Below, in pieces: positions 43,872 to 52,605 of a stretch of 64,000 nucleotides of DNA. Origin of the DNA: Paraeggerthella hongkongensis (GTDB taxonomy: Bacteria; Actinomycetota; Coriobacteriia; Coriobacteriales; Eggerthellaceae); NCBI RefSeq assembly GCF_003340345.1, contig NZ_PPTQ01000002.1:124001-188000 (forward strand). The letters run 5' to 3'. The number at the start of each line of letters is the position of its first letter. Position 1 is the stretch's first letter. A program made the position numbers and the translations under genes. The notes beneath the pieces were generated by a model. It ran no database searches. It saw only the letters and a program-made list of their open reading frames with translations, and was not told the origin of the DNA.

Positions 43872-44558
43872 ATGACGCTTGCAACCGAGTTCATCCCGTT
43901 GACCGTCGAGGGCCTGCCCGCCCTCGCGGCCGAGAAGAAGGCCGAAGGCTGGCGCTTCGTGCAGCTGCTGGCAGTGAACACCGATGACGGCATCGACCTC
44001 ATCTACTCCTTCATGAAGGACAGCCTGCTGGTCAACTACGAGATCAAGGGCGTGCAGAAGGGCACGGTCGTTCCCAGCATCACCGACCAGTTCCTGGCCG
44101 CGTTCGTGTTCGAGAACGAGACGCACGACCTGTTCGGCGTGGACATCAAGGGCATCGCCATCGATTTCGGCGGCAACTTCTACGCCGTTTCGCAGAAGGA
44201 GCCCATGACCATCATCTCGCCCGAGCAGAAAGCTGCGCGCGAGAAGGCTGCGAAGATCGCGGCCGCGAAAGCCGCCAAGGAGAAGGCGGCGGCGGGGGAC
44301 AAGCCTGCTGCTGCCGACGATGCGGCGGCTATGGAGGCCAAGCTGGCCGGGATGGATCCCGAAAAAGCCGCGAAGGTGCGCGCCGCCATGGAGGCCAAGG
44401 CCAAGAAGGAAGCTGCAGCCAAGCAGGCTGCAGCCGAAGACAAGTTGAAGGACCTCGATCCCGAAAAGGCCGCTAAGGTCAAGGCGGCGCTCGAGGCCAA
44501 GGCTGCGCGCGAGAAGGCGAAAGCCGACGCCGAGGCAGCGGGAAAGGAAGGTGAGTAG
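43872..44558 (+). CDS. echD: Ech-type hydrogenase NuoC-like subunit with long Ala/Lys-rich tail
   Basis: A 228-aa protein. Residues 1-115 are the NuoC/EchD domain: IPLTVEGLPALAAEKKAEGW, FVQLLAVNTDDGIDLIYSF and ENETHDLFGVDIKGIAIDFG. From about residue 116 a 110-residue Ala/Lys/Glu-rich tail follows. It contains two copies of a roughly 23-residue unit built on DPEKAAKV.AA.EAKA (near residues 161-183 and 197-219), predicted to form long charged helices or a coiled coil. Typical EchD proteins are near 120 aa, so the tail is an addition. The ATG follows the echC stop by one base. The tail could bind a partner or the membrane surface. Confidence 0.88.
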   Translation: MTLATEFIPLTVEGLPALAAEKKAEGWRFVQLLAVNTDDGIDLIYSFMKDSLLVNYEIKGVQKGTVVPSITDQFLAAFVFENETHDLFGVDIKGIAIDFGGNFYAVSQKEPMTIISPEQKAAREKAAKIAAAKAAKEKAAAGDKPAAADDAAAMEAKLAGMDPEKAAKVRAAMEAKAKKEAAAKQAAAEDKLKDLDPEKAAKVKAALEAKAAREKAKADAEAAGKEGE

Positions 44559-44559
44559 C

Positions 44560-45648
44560 ATGGGAAAGGCGACCGTCATCCCGTTCGGACCGCAGCACCC
44601 GGTGCTGCCCGAGCCGCTGCACCTCGATTTGGTGGTGGAGGACGAAACCGTTATCGAGGCGATCCCTCAGATCGGCTTCATCCACCGCGGTCTTGAGAAG
44701 CTCGTCGAAACGCGCGACTACAACCAGTTCATCTACGTGGCCGAGCGCATCTGCGGCATCTGCGCCTTCGGGCATTCCATGGGCTACGCCGAAACCGTCG
44801 AGAAGCTCATGGGCGTCGAGATTCCCACGCGCGCCGAGTACCTGCGCGTCATCTGGCACGAGCTGAGCCGAATCCACTCGCACGTGCTGTGGATGGGCCT
44901 TGCCGCCGACGCATTCGGCTTCGAGAGCCTGTTCATGCACTGCTGGCGCTTACGCGAGCGCGTGCTCGACGTGTTCGAGAAGACCACCGGCGGCCGCGTC
45001 ATCTTCTCGGTCGTCAAGGTGGGCGGCGTGGTCCGCGACATCGACGACGCCCAGTTCGCCGAGATGCGGCGCGTGCTCGAGGGCATCAAGGACGACTACG
45101 CGCAGCTGTGCAACGCGTTCCTCAAAGACACGTCGGTGAAGAACCGCACCGTGGGCGTGGGCTACATCAGCCACGAGGACGCCCTTGCGCAGAGCATGGT
45201 GGGCCCCTTCGCCCGCGCATCCAACGTCAACTACGACGCTCGCATGCTCGGTGGCGGCGGGTACAGGTACCTGTCCGATTTCCAGCCTATTCTGGACGGC
45301 CAGGGCGATTGCTACGCGCGCGTCAAGGTGCGCGCGCTCGAAGTGCTGCAGTCCATCGACATCATCGAGGAGATGATCGCCAAGATTCCCGCGGGCGAGA
45401 TCGCCGTCGACGTGAAGGGCGCCCCGGCGGCCGGGTCGCAAGCGGCCAACGTGGTGGAGCAACCGCGCGGAGAATGCTACTACTATGCGCGCGGCAACGG
45501 CTCGAAGAACCTGGAGCGCATGCGCATGCGCACGCCAACGTCGCAGAACCTGGCCGGCATGACCACGGCGCTCGCGGGCTGCGACCTGGCGGACGTGAAC
45601 ATGATCGTGCTGACCATCGACCCCTGCATCAGCTGCACGGAAAGGTAG
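44560..45648 (+). CDS. echE: Ech-type [NiFe] hydrogenase large subunit
   Basis: Catalytic subunit producing or consuming H2. The two Ni-binding pairs are present: ERICGICAFGHSMGYAE near residues 64-80 and DPCISCTER at the C-terminus. This identifies a true hydrogenase and not a complex I NuoD, which lacks them. The protein ends three residues after the last Cys, so there is no C-terminal peptide for a maturation protease, as in Ech and CooH enzymes. GAAAGGAAGG precedes the ATG at 44560; a GTG nine bases earlier overlaps echD. Length 362 aa is typical for EchE. Confidence 0.94.
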   Translation: MGKATVIPFGPQHPVLPEPLHLDLVVEDETVIEAIPQIGFIHRGLEKLVETRDYNQFIYVAERICGICAFGHSMGYAETVEKLMGVEIPTRAEYLRVIWHELSRIHSHVLWMGLAADAFGFESLFMHCWRLRERVLDVFEKTTGGRVIFSVVKVGGVVRDIDDAQFAEMRRVLEGIKDDYAQLCNAFLKDTSVKNRTVGVGYISHEDALAQSMVGPFARASNVNYDARMLGGGGYRYLSDFQPILDGQGDCYARVKVRALEVLQSIDIIEEMIAKIPAGEIAVDVKGAPAAGSQAANVVEQPRGECYYYARGNGSKNLERMRMRTPTSQNLAGMTTALAGCDLADVNMIVLTIDPCISCTER

Positions 45649-45656
45649 GAGGGACC

Positions 45657-46013
45657 ATGGGAAGCTTCAAGCTTGGAAAGATGACCCTCGGGGGGCTGTT
45701 CAAGCAGCCCGAGACCATCCAGTACCCGGTTCAGACCAAAACGCCGCCGCCGGGACTCAAGGGGCATGTGGCCAACGACGTGGCGAACTGTATCCTGTGC
45801 GGCATCTGCCAGAAGCGCTGCCCGTGCGGCGCCATCACGGTGGACAAGCCCGGCCGCACGTGGACCATCGACCGCTTCCGCTGCGTGCAGTGCGGCAGCT
45901 GCGTGCGCGAGTGCCCGAAGGACTGCCTGACGATGGAGCCTTCGTATGCTCCGCCGGCGGCCAAAAAGCACGTGGACGCCTTCGAGGTGCCCGACACCAA
46001 GAAGACGGCGTAG
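45657..46013 (+). CDS. echF: Ech-type hydrogenase polyferredoxin subunit (NuoI-like)
   Basis: A 118-aa protein with two [4Fe-4S] motifs, NCILCGICQKRCPCGAI and RCVQCGSCVRECPKDCL. It takes electrons from soluble ferredoxin and hands them to EchC. AGGAGGGACC precedes the ATG. Last gene of the ech unit, followed by a 13-bp terminator stem. Confidence 0.93.
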   Translation: MGSFKLGKMTLGGLFKQPETIQYPVQTKTPPPGLKGHVANDVANCILCGICQKRCPCGAITVDKPGRTWTIDRFRCVQCGSCVRECPKDCLTMEPSYAPPAAKKHVDAFEVPDTKKTA

Positions 46014-46044
46014 CATCGAAACCAAGGCGAAACGTTCGAACATG

Positions 46045-46076
46045 AGGAGCCGCATCGAAGACGATGCGGCTCCTTT
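46045..46076 (+). terminator. ech operon terminator
   Basis: AGGAGCCGCATCG pairs with CGATGCGGCTCCT (13 bp) around AAGA, followed by TT. Confidence 0.85.
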
Positions 46077-46217
46077 GTCAAAACGGACGAGTTTTGCTGG
46101 TCCTCGAACCAGGATAATAGTAGGCGGCAAGCTTTTGACCAGGCATGATGGAAAACGCCTTGCGCGAAGCTGCTCCGTTCGGGCGAAAAACCGCCGCAAA
46201 ACTCGTCCGTTTTGACA
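46076..46217. repeat. 142-bp element with perfect 22-bp terminal inverted repeats
   Basis: The left arm 46076-46097 (core AAAACGGACGAGTTTTGC) and right arm 46196-46217 (core GCAAAACTCGTCCGTTTT) are exact reverse complements. The 98-base interior has no coding frame. The size and terminal repeats resemble a miniature inverted-repeat element. Sixteen bases of the right arm recur alone at 6267-6282. I see no clear target-site duplication. Confidence 0.65.
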
Positions 46218-46355
46218 TGGGAAGCCGTCGCTTCGCCCGTTAGCCCAGCGAACGTCGATACCGGCTTTGCACCGGCGCTCGTGGACCTCTGCCCGGCAGC
46301 GCCTGATGGAAAACCTGTCGAAGCGCGAAACCCTGCGAGGGCCTGAATGAAACCT

Positions 46356-46363
46356 GCTAAAAT
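46356..46363 (+). promoter_or_regulatory. Extended -10 promoter upstream of pgsA
   Basis: TGCTAAAAT (46355-46363) is an extended -10 box. Transcription would start near 46370, about 85 bases before pgsA. Confidence 0.4.
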
Positions 46364-46387
46364 GATCCAGTGAATTCAAAGGAAAAG

Positions 46388-46416
46388 CCGGGCTGCCTTA
46401 AACGCGCCCGGTTTTT
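46388..46416 (+). terminator. Terminator-like hairpin in the pgsA leader
   Basis: CCGGGC at 46388-46393 pairs with GCCCGG at 46406-46411, followed by TTTTT. It lies between the candidate promoter and pgsA, so it may act as an attenuator or end a short RNA. Confidence 0.6.
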
Positions 46417-46453
46417 GTTGAAGCGCGATCGGCAAGCGACGAGGGAAGAGGAT

Positions 46454-47113
46454 ATGGCGAAACGCAGCGAGGAAGCAACGATCGAGGACGTGCAGGTTTC
46501 TGACAAGATATTCACCGTGCCGAACGTCATATCGTTCATCCGGCTGTGTCTCGTCCCCGTTTTCTTCGTCCTGCTCATGAATGGCTACAACCTGGTAGCC
46601 ACGCTGCTGTACGCCCTGGCCGCCGGCACCGACTGGGTCGACGGGCAGATCGCCCGTCGCACGAACCAGGTGTCGAAGCTCGGCCAGCTGCTCGACCCCG
46701 CCGTCGACCGCATCCTCATGATATCGGGCGTTTTGGGCCTGTTCTTGGTGGGCCGCCTTCCCTTGTGGATCATCCTCGTGGTAATCGTGCGCGACCTGTT
46801 TCTTCTTGTTGGAGGCGCGTGCCTCATCAAGCGTTTCCGTATTCGCGTCGCGGTCGTCTATCCCGGCAAGGTTGCTACCACGCTTTTGTTCATCGGGTTC
46901 GCCGGCTTGCTTTTGAACTGGCCTTTGCTGCCCGGCCTGGGAATCGTCGACGTCGCCTGGTTGCCCGGATTCAACGCCGACGCCTGCTCGTGGGGCATCT
47001 GGTTCGTGTACGCCGGCCTTGTCCTGGCGTTAGCTACCACGGCTTACTACATCGCGTCGGCGCTTCGACAGCTGCGCGAGGCCAAAGGCGCAACGCCGGA
47101 GGGCGGACGATAG
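46454..47113 (+). CDS. pgsA: CDP-alcohol phosphatidyltransferase (PgsA-like)
   Basis: A 219-aa membrane enzyme joining CDP-diacylglycerol to an alcohol, most likely glycerol-3-phosphate, for phosphatidylglycerol synthesis. The signature D-x2-DG-x2-AR-x8-G-x3-D-x3-D is present as DWVDGQIARRTNQVSKLGQL then LDPAVDR. About six helices follow a hydrophilic N-terminus of 20 residues. Start MAKRSEEA has AAGAGGA upstream; an in-frame start at 46370 would place the leader hairpin inside the gene. The exact alcohol is inferred. The VanW gene starts four bases after its stop. Confidence 0.87.
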   Translation: MAKRSEEATIEDVQVSDKIFTVPNVISFIRLCLVPVFFVLLMNGYNLVATLLYALAAGTDWVDGQIARRTNQVSKLGQLLDPAVDRILMISGVLGLFLVGRLPLWIILVVIVRDLFLLVGGACLIKRFRIRVAVVYPGKVATTLLFIGFAGLLLNWPLLPGLGIVDVAWLPGFNADACSWGIWFVYAGLVLALATTAYYIASALRQLREAKGATPEGGR

Positions 47114-47116
47114 CGG

Positions 47117-49384
47117 ATGGATCGACGTACGCCCAGAGAACCAGCGCGCAGGCAGGGAGGCGCTCCAAGGCAGCCGCGTCCGAATCGCGCACCAGATCGC
47201 CGCGAGGCTTCCCGGCGATCGTCGCGCCCGCAGACGGGCCGAGATGCCGGGCGTTCGCCGCGTTCGTCCCGAGCGTCTTCAGGCCGACCTGCTTCTTCCC
47301 ATCGATCTCGAAGCAGAAGCGCGGGCGCTTACAACGCCCCCTCGCTTTGGACAAAGGATGCGCCGCGCTCCTCGTCGAGCGAAAGCCTCGTTCTGCGAAT
47401 CTTGCGCGTTCTCGGGCGCGCGTTGCTTGCCCTGGTCAGCCTGCTGGGCACGGCTTTGCTCGCCCTTCTGCGCGCGACGATCTCGCTTGCGTCGCGCAGT
47501 CGCGTTGCGCTCGTCTGCCTGGTGGCCGCCGCCGTCATCCTTGTGGGAGGCGTTGTCGATTTCGGCTTGAACTACGGCAAGGCCTATCCGGGGGTTCGCG
47601 TGGGCGAGGTTGACGCTTCGGGAAAGACCGCAGGCGAGATCGAGGCGTTGATCGATCAAACCTACGCCCCGCGCCTGGCTTCGAGCAGCGCGGTCGTCTA
47701 CGCAAACGAAGATGCGGAAGCGCGCGTCAACGACGAAATGGCCGCAGCCCAAAACGCGGCGCTTGCCGAACAGCTTGCGGTCGAGGAGGCTCAGGCGAAC
47801 AAGCTCGCGTGGCCGACCGACGCGTCGAGCCTGGGGGCGACGCTTCCCGCGCGCGCTCTAGCCGAAGAGGCTGTCGAGGTCGGGCGCAGCGACGGCGGAT
47901 TCTTCGCGCGCATCGCGGCGCTTTTCGCCGGACGCTCGATCGACCCTCGCGCCGACTACGGCGCAGACCCTTTGGAGCAGCTTGCTTCCGACATCGACGC
48001 AACCATAGGAAAGCCGCGCGTGGACTTCAACGTGGCCGTCACCGACGGAGTCGCATCGGTGACCGAAGGCTACGACGGATCCATGGTCGATCGCGCCGCT
48101 TTCAAAAAGGAGCTCGACCGGGTGCTGCTGGCTCAGGAAAACGGGCAGGGCTCCTTTATCGCGCACGCGGAGCATGCGCCGCTGCGCATTGACGCTCAGG
48201 CTGCTCAACGGGTGGCCGATGCGGTGAACCGCGCCATCGGCGACGGGGCGCGCTTCGCCTACGGGGATTCTGCTTGGAGCGCTTCTGCGGCCGACATGGG
48301 AGACTGGATCGCAACGCGCATCGACGAGCGCGAAGGGGGATTCGCGCTGACCGCGTTCGTGGACGAATCGCGCGCAAAGCCCTCGTTGCTCATGCATGTG
48401 GAAAAGATCGACAAGAGCGATCCGGTTCACGTGACCTTCGAAGCGAACGGCAGCGACGTAACCGTCAAAACGGACGGAACCGGCACCATGCCCTTGGTTT
48501 CCGATGCGGTTCGCCAGCTCAACGACGCGCTCTTCGGCGAACACGGCAAAGCTTCGGCGGAGCCTCAGGACTCATCGGCTGCAGACGCTGCCGTGCAAGT
48601 TCCCATTGCCGAAGGCCCGGCCCCCGCAACGCTGTCGTTCGACGAGGCCGTAGACCTCGGCATTGTGGGAACGATAGCGTCCTACACCACCGAGTTCACC
48701 ACCGGAGTCGGCACCGAGAACCGCAACCATAACATCAACTTGGTTTCCCAGCTGCTGTCGAACTCCATCGTCAAGCCCGGAAGTTCGTGGTCGTTCAACC
48801 AGACGGCGGGGGAGTGCAACGAGGAGAAGGGCTTTTTGGGAGCCGGCGCCATCATAGACGGGCAGTACAACGATGCGGTCGGCGGCGGCATCTGCCAGGT
48901 TGCCACCACTATGTTCAACGCGGTGTACGAAGCCGGCTACCCCGTGAAAACCCGTCACAACCACTCGCTGTACATATCGAGCTATCCCGCCGGTCGCGAT
49001 GCGGCCGTCAGCTGGCCCGATTTGGATCTCGTGTGGGAAAACGACGGCGCAAGCGATGTTTTAGTTCGTCTTTCTTGTGCGGATGGGTCCGTAACGGCTA
49101 CACTGTATGGTGTTGATCCCGGCTACCAGGTCGTTTCGACCACGGGCGAATGGAGCGAAGGCAAGCACTACGCGACCAAGACAAAGGTCGACGAGTCGCT
49201 CGCACCCGGTTCGAGCTACGTCAAAACGCGCGGAACCGACGGACGCAAGATCACGGTTGTTCGCACGGTGAAGAGCGAAGACGGCGGCATCCTGCACGAG
49301 GACCCGTTCTATTCCGTGTACGATCCCGTGACGGAAGTCGTGGTGAAGGGCCCCGAGTCCCCAAGCGACGAGACCAACGCCTAA
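47117..49384 (+). CDS. VanW-family cell-envelope protein with membrane anchor
   Basis: A 755-aa protein. The first 100 residues are Arg/Ser/Pro-rich and positively charged (cytoplasmic). Helices lie near residues 92-150 (ALLALVSLLGTALLALLRAT; VALVCLVAAAVILVGGVVDF). The outer part has the PG-binding-4/YoaR-like domain (YPGVRVGEVDASGKTAGEIE). The VanW domain follows near residue 530: ASYTTEFTTGVGTENRNHNI, NQTAGECNEEKGFLGAGAII and AVGGGICQVATTMFNAVYEA. A G5-like tail ends the protein. VanW proteins occur with glycopeptide resistance but also widely without it; the function is unknown, probably peptidoglycan-related. No vanHAX genes are present. Confidence 0.87.
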   Translation: MDRRTPREPARRQGGAPRQPRPNRAPDRREASRRSSRPQTGRDAGRSPRSSRASSGRPASSHRSRSRSAGAYNAPSLWTKDAPRSSSSESLVLRILRVLGRALLALVSLLGTALLALLRATISLASRSRVALVCLVAAAVILVGGVVDFGLNYGKAYPGVRVGEVDASGKTAGEIEALIDQTYAPRLASSSAVVYANEDAEARVNDEMAAAQNAALAEQLAVEEAQANKLAWPTDASSLGATLPARALAEEAVEVGRSDGGFFARIAALFAGRSIDPRADYGADPLEQLASDIDATIGKPRVDFNVAVTDGVASVTEGYDGSMVDRAAFKKELDRVLLAQENGQGSFIAHAEHAPLRIDAQAAQRVADAVNRAIGDGARFAYGDSAWSASAADMGDWIATRIDEREGGFALTAFVDESRAKPSLLMHVEKIDKSDPVHVTFEANGSDVTVKTDGTGTMPLVSDAVRQLNDALFGEHGKASAEPQDSSAADAAVQVPIAEGPAPATLSFDEAVDLGIVGTIASYTTEFTTGVGTENRNHNINLVSQLLSNSIVKPGSSWSFNQTAGECNEEKGFLGAGAIIDGQYNDAVGGGICQVATTMFNAVYEAGYPVKTRHNHSLYISSYPAGRDAAVSWPDLDLVWENDGASDVLVRLSCADGSVTATLYGVDPGYQVVSTTGEWSEGKHYATKTKVDESLAPGSSYVKTRGTDGRKITVVRTVKSEDGGILHEDPFYSVYDPVTEVVVKGPESPSDETNA

Positions 49385-49440
49385 ACGAGCGGCCCGCCGC
49401 TCGATATCCGTTTGCAACAGCAGGAGAGGTGATTCCCAAG

Positions 49441-50751
49441 GTGTACTACCAGCCCGAAATCGAGACCATGCCCTTCGAGCGGCTCCGCGAGCTGCAGCTC
49501 GAGCGCATGAAGAAAACCGTTCAGCACGCCTACGACAACGTCGAGTTCTATCAGAAGTCCTTTAAGGAAGCCGGCATCGAGCCGGGCGATCTCAAGAGCC
49601 TCGCAGACCTGTCGCACTTCCCCTTCGTCGTCAAGCAGGACATGCGCGACGCCTATCCTCGCGGCTTGTTCGCCGTCGGCCAGAAAGAGGTGTCCCGCAT
49701 CCACGCGTCTTCCGGCACCACCGGTCAGGCGACCGTGGTCGGGCATACGGCGAACGACCTCAAGAACTGGGGAGACTGCTTCGCGCGCGGAATCTACATG
49801 GCGGGCGGCGGCCCGGAATCCACCATCCAGGTATCGTACGGATACGGCCTGTTCACCGGTGGCTTGGGCGCGCATTACGGCGGCGAGGCGGCTGGTTGCA
49901 CGGTCATCCCCACGTCTTCGGGCAACACCAAGCGGCAAATCCAAATGATGAAGGACCTCGGTACCGACATCCTGGCCTGCACCCCCTCCTACGCGCTGCT
50001 CATAGCGGACACGGCGCGGGAGATGGGCTACGATCCCGCGACCGACTTCAAGATTTCCGCCGGCATCTTCGGCGCCGAGCCGTGCTCTGAGAACATGCGC
50101 CAGGAAATCCGCGAGAAGCTGGGCATTCGCTATTGCGACATCTACGGGCTTTCGGAGGTCATGGGGCCGGGCGTAGCCGTGGAGTGCTCCGAATCGAACG
50201 GCCTGCACCTTGCCGAAGACCAGTTCTACGCCGAGATCGTGGATCCGGACACGCTCGAGCCCTTGCCCGACGGCGAATGGGGCGAGCTCGTGTTCACCAC
50301 GCTCGTGCGCGAATGCTGCCCGCTCGTGCGCTATCGCACGCGCGACATCACGCGCATCATACCCGAGACGTGCGCATGCGGACGCACCCATCGCAAGATC
50401 GACCGCATCGTCGGCCGCTCCGACGACATGCTCATCCTGCGCGGCGTCAACGTGTTCCCGTCGCAGATCGAGCAGGTCATCACGGAATTCCCGGAGATCG
50501 CGGCGCAGTACCAGATCGTCCTGACCACGCGCGGTGCACTCGATCACGTGGAGCTCAACGTCGAGACCGTTCCCGAGTTCCCGTTCGACGAGATCCGCAA
50601 GCTCCAGGACCTCAAGCGCCGTCTGGCCTCCGAGCTGAAGAGCAACCTGCAGATTGCCGTCGAGATCAAGATCGTCGAGCCCAAGACCATCGAGCGCAGC
50701 GAGGGCAAGGCGAAGCGCATCATCGACCTGAGAGAAGGGAAGAAGGCATGA
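49441..50751 (+). CDS. paaK: Phenylacetate-CoA ligase family enzyme (PaaK), first copy
   Basis: A 436-aa AMP-forming acyl-CoA ligase for aryl-acetates. It has the PaaK-type P-loop HASSGTTGQATVVGHT, VSYGYGLFTGGLGAHYGGEA, CDIYGLSEVMGPGVAVEC, RYRTRDITRI and the zinc-like CACGRTHRKIDRI, then GRSDDMLILRGVNVFPSQIE. It starts with GTG at 49441; a GTG four codons earlier is nearer to GGAG, so the start is open. It overlaps the next gene, a double-ACT protein, as ATGA. In amino-acid-fermenting anaerobes such ligases work with indolepyruvate oxidoreductase, encoded 3.8 kb downstream. Confidence 0.9.
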   Translation: MYYQPEIETMPFERLRELQLERMKKTVQHAYDNVEFYQKSFKEAGIEPGDLKSLADLSHFPFVVKQDMRDAYPRGLFAVGQKEVSRIHASSGTTGQATVVGHTANDLKNWGDCFARGIYMAGGGPESTIQVSYGYGLFTGGLGAHYGGEAAGCTVIPTSSGNTKRQIQMMKDLGTDILACTPSYALLIADTAREMGYDPATDFKISAGIFGAEPCSENMRQEIREKLGIRYCDIYGLSEVMGPGVAVECSESNGLHLAEDQFYAEIVDPDTLEPLPDGEWGELVFTTLVRECCPLVRYRTRDITRIIPETCACGRTHRKIDRIVGRSDDMLILRGVNVFPSQIEQVITEFPEIAAQYQIVLTTRGALDHVELNVETVPEFPFDEIRKLQDLKRRLASELKSNLQIAVEIKIVEPKTIERSEGKAKRIIDLREGKKA

Positions 50752-51173
50752 TCTCCCAGCTGACCGTTTTTCTCGAGAACGAGAAAGGCCGCTTGGCGGC
50801 CGCTTGCCGCGCCGTTTCCGACGCAGGCATCAACATGCACGCGCTGAACCTGGCCGACACCACCGAGTTCGGCGTGGTGCGCATGCTGTGCGACACGCCC
50901 GAAGCCGCCGCCGAAGCGTTGAAGGCGCAGGGCTGGCGCGCCGGCGTCACGCCCGTGCTGGCCGTGCGCGTTCCCAACGAGCCCGGCGGCCTTGCCAAGC
51001 TCTTGGAGTTCCTAGACGAGCAGAGCGTGAACGTGGAGTACGGCTACTGCTTCTCGGTCAATCAGGACACTGCCGTCGACGTGCTTAAAGTAAGCGACGA
51101 CGCCGTGGAGCAGAAGCTGACCGATGCCGGCTTCCAGCCGGTTCGACCGGAGGATATCTACCGCATTGACTAG
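50748..51173 (+). CDS. Stand-alone double-ACT-domain protein, first copy
   Basis: A 141-aa protein with two ACT domains: QLTVFLENEKGRLAAACRAV with SDAGINMHALNLAD, and TPVLAVRVPNEPGGLAKLLE with FLDEQSVNVEYGY. ACT domains bind amino acids; this one is coupled (ATGA) to paaK and is paralogous to the ACT protein at 55.6 kb, so it probably senses an aromatic amino acid and tunes the pathway. It overlaps the start region of the following peptidase gene. Confidence 0.9.
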   Translation: MISQLTVFLENEKGRLAAACRAVSDAGINMHALNLADTTEFGVVRMLCDTPEAAAEALKAQGWRAGVTPVLAVRVPNEPGGLAKLLEFLDEQSVNVEYGYCFSVNQDTAVDVLKVSDDAVEQKLTDAGFQPVRPEDIYRID

Positions 51174-52581
51174 CACCGTTCAACATATCGCCCAGAGCGG
51201 GCGCACGCGCATCCTCGCGTGCGCCCTGGCGCTTTTGCTTGCGTTCGCGAGCGCTGCGGCCTTTCCGGCCGTTGCAGCGGCGGACGTGCGCAAAGCGGAC
51301 GTCGTTTACGGCCAAACCGTCGACGCGCGCGGCTTGTCGGTCGCGCAAAGCCCCAACATCGATGCCGAGTACGCCATCGTGATGGACTCTGCGGGAACCG
51401 TGTACTTCGAGCGCAACGCGTCCTCGCCCACGCAGATCGCCTCTATCACCAAGGTCATGACGGGCGTGGTGGCTCTTGATGCGGTGTCCAGCGGCATCGT
51501 ATCGCTCGACACCCCGATCACGGTGTCCGCAACCGCCGCCGCTGCGGGCGAATCGTCGGCCGGGCTGCAAGAAGGCGATGTCATGAGTCTGCGCACGGCC
51601 CTGACGGCGCTGCTCGTCCCGTCGGGCAACGACGCGGCCGTCGCCATCGCCGAGACGGTGGGCGCCGCGCTTCAATCAAGCGGCACGGCATCGGGCGACA
51701 GCGCTCAAGGCGCGTTCGTTGCCCAGATGAACGCGAAGGCCGCAGAGCTCGGCTGCACCGATACGGTCTACGAGAACCCCCACGGCCTGGACTTCGACGC
51801 GTACGCGGGCAACCTGCACAGCACGGCTGCCGACGTGGCCAAGGTGGTGCAGTACGCCATGAAGAACGAGACGTTCCGCGCGGACGTTTCCCAGGGCGAT
51901 ACCGTCATCCAGGTGACGCGCGGCGGCGCGAAGGCGGACATCAGCCTCGAGACCACGGACGGCTTCCTCGACATCTACGAGTACGCCATCGGCGTCAAAA
52001 CCGGGTTCACCGCGCTTGCAGGGTTCTCGTTCGCAGGCGCTGCCAACAACGGCGAGAAAGAGCTGTACGCCATCGTCATCAACTCCTCGTCCGAGCCCCA
52101 GCGCTTCAGGGATGCGCAGGCGCTTTGCGAGTGGGTGTACCAGCACGAGGTGAAGTACCCGTTGGCCCACAGCAACCAGACCGCCACCATGAACGGAGCC
52201 GAGGTTCCCGTGATCGCCGAAGTGGCGCACGAGGGATGGATCGACAAGACCGTGAAGGCCACGCTTGCGGATCCTGCAGCTTCTGCCACGATCTTCGACC
52301 TGAACGGCAACGTCAGCCAGTCGCTTTCGTTCGATCAGCTGACCACCGACGTGCGCGCAGGCGACAAGGTGGGCACCATCACGTTCAAGCAGCGCAACGC
52401 CGAAATAGCCACCATGGACTTGGTCGCATGCGAAGACGTTGCAGCCCCCAATTTCTTCGAAAGCGTGGGAATCTGGTGGGATCGCTTGTTCAGAGGGTTC
52501 TCCGGGCAGAGCACCGTGGCCCAATCCGTGACGATCAACGAAACGCCGCTGGTCGTAGACAAGACGGCCCCCGCCGCGTAA
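51166..52581 (+). CDS. D-alanyl-D-alanine carboxypeptidase (S11/PBP5 family)
   Basis: Trims the terminal D-Ala of peptidoglycan stem peptides. Family motifs are ASITKVMTG (SxxK), VPSGNDAAVAIAE (SxN) and GVKTGFTALAG (KTG). An N-terminal signal region RILACALALLLAFASAAAFP precedes the mature part, and a C-terminal PBP5-like beta domain extends to the end without an obvious membrane helix; WWDRLFRGFSGQ near residue 450 could be an amphipathic anchor. The start is uncertain: TTG at 51166 has GGAGG 12 bases upstream, and an ATG at 51124 would overlap the ACT gene by 50 bases. Confidence 0.9.
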   Translation: MTSTVQHIAQSGRTRILACALALLLAFASAAAFPAVAAADVRKADVVYGQTVDARGLSVAQSPNIDAEYAIVMDSAGTVYFERNASSPTQIASITKVMTGVVALDAVSSGIVSLDTPITVSATAAAAGESSAGLQEGDVMSLRTALTALLVPSGNDAAVAIAETVGAALQSSGTASGDSAQGAFVAQMNAKAAELGCTDTVYENPHGLDFDAYAGNLHSTAADVAKVVQYAMKNETFRADVSQGDTVIQVTRGGAKADISLETTDGFLDIYEYAIGVKTGFTALAGFSFAGAANNGEKELYAIVINSSSEPQRFRDAQALCEWVYQHEVKYPLAHSNQTATMNGAEVPVIAEVAHEGWIDKTVKATLADPAASATIFDLNGNVSQSLSFDQLTTDVRAGDKVGTITFKQRNAEIATMDLVACEDVAAPNFFESVGIWWDRLFRGFSGQSTVAQSVTINETPLVVDKTAPAA

Positions 52582-52605
52582 GGCGCGCCGCAGAGAGGAA
52601 TTGCC

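Larger units (their letters stand above)
46014..46453. other. 440-base region between echF and pgsA
   Basis: It contains the ech terminator, a 142-bp element bounded by perfect 22-bp inverted repeats, about 140 bases in which I see nothing specific, then an extended -10 promoter and a terminator-like hairpin in front of pgsA. No coding frame is supported. Confidence 0.65.
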
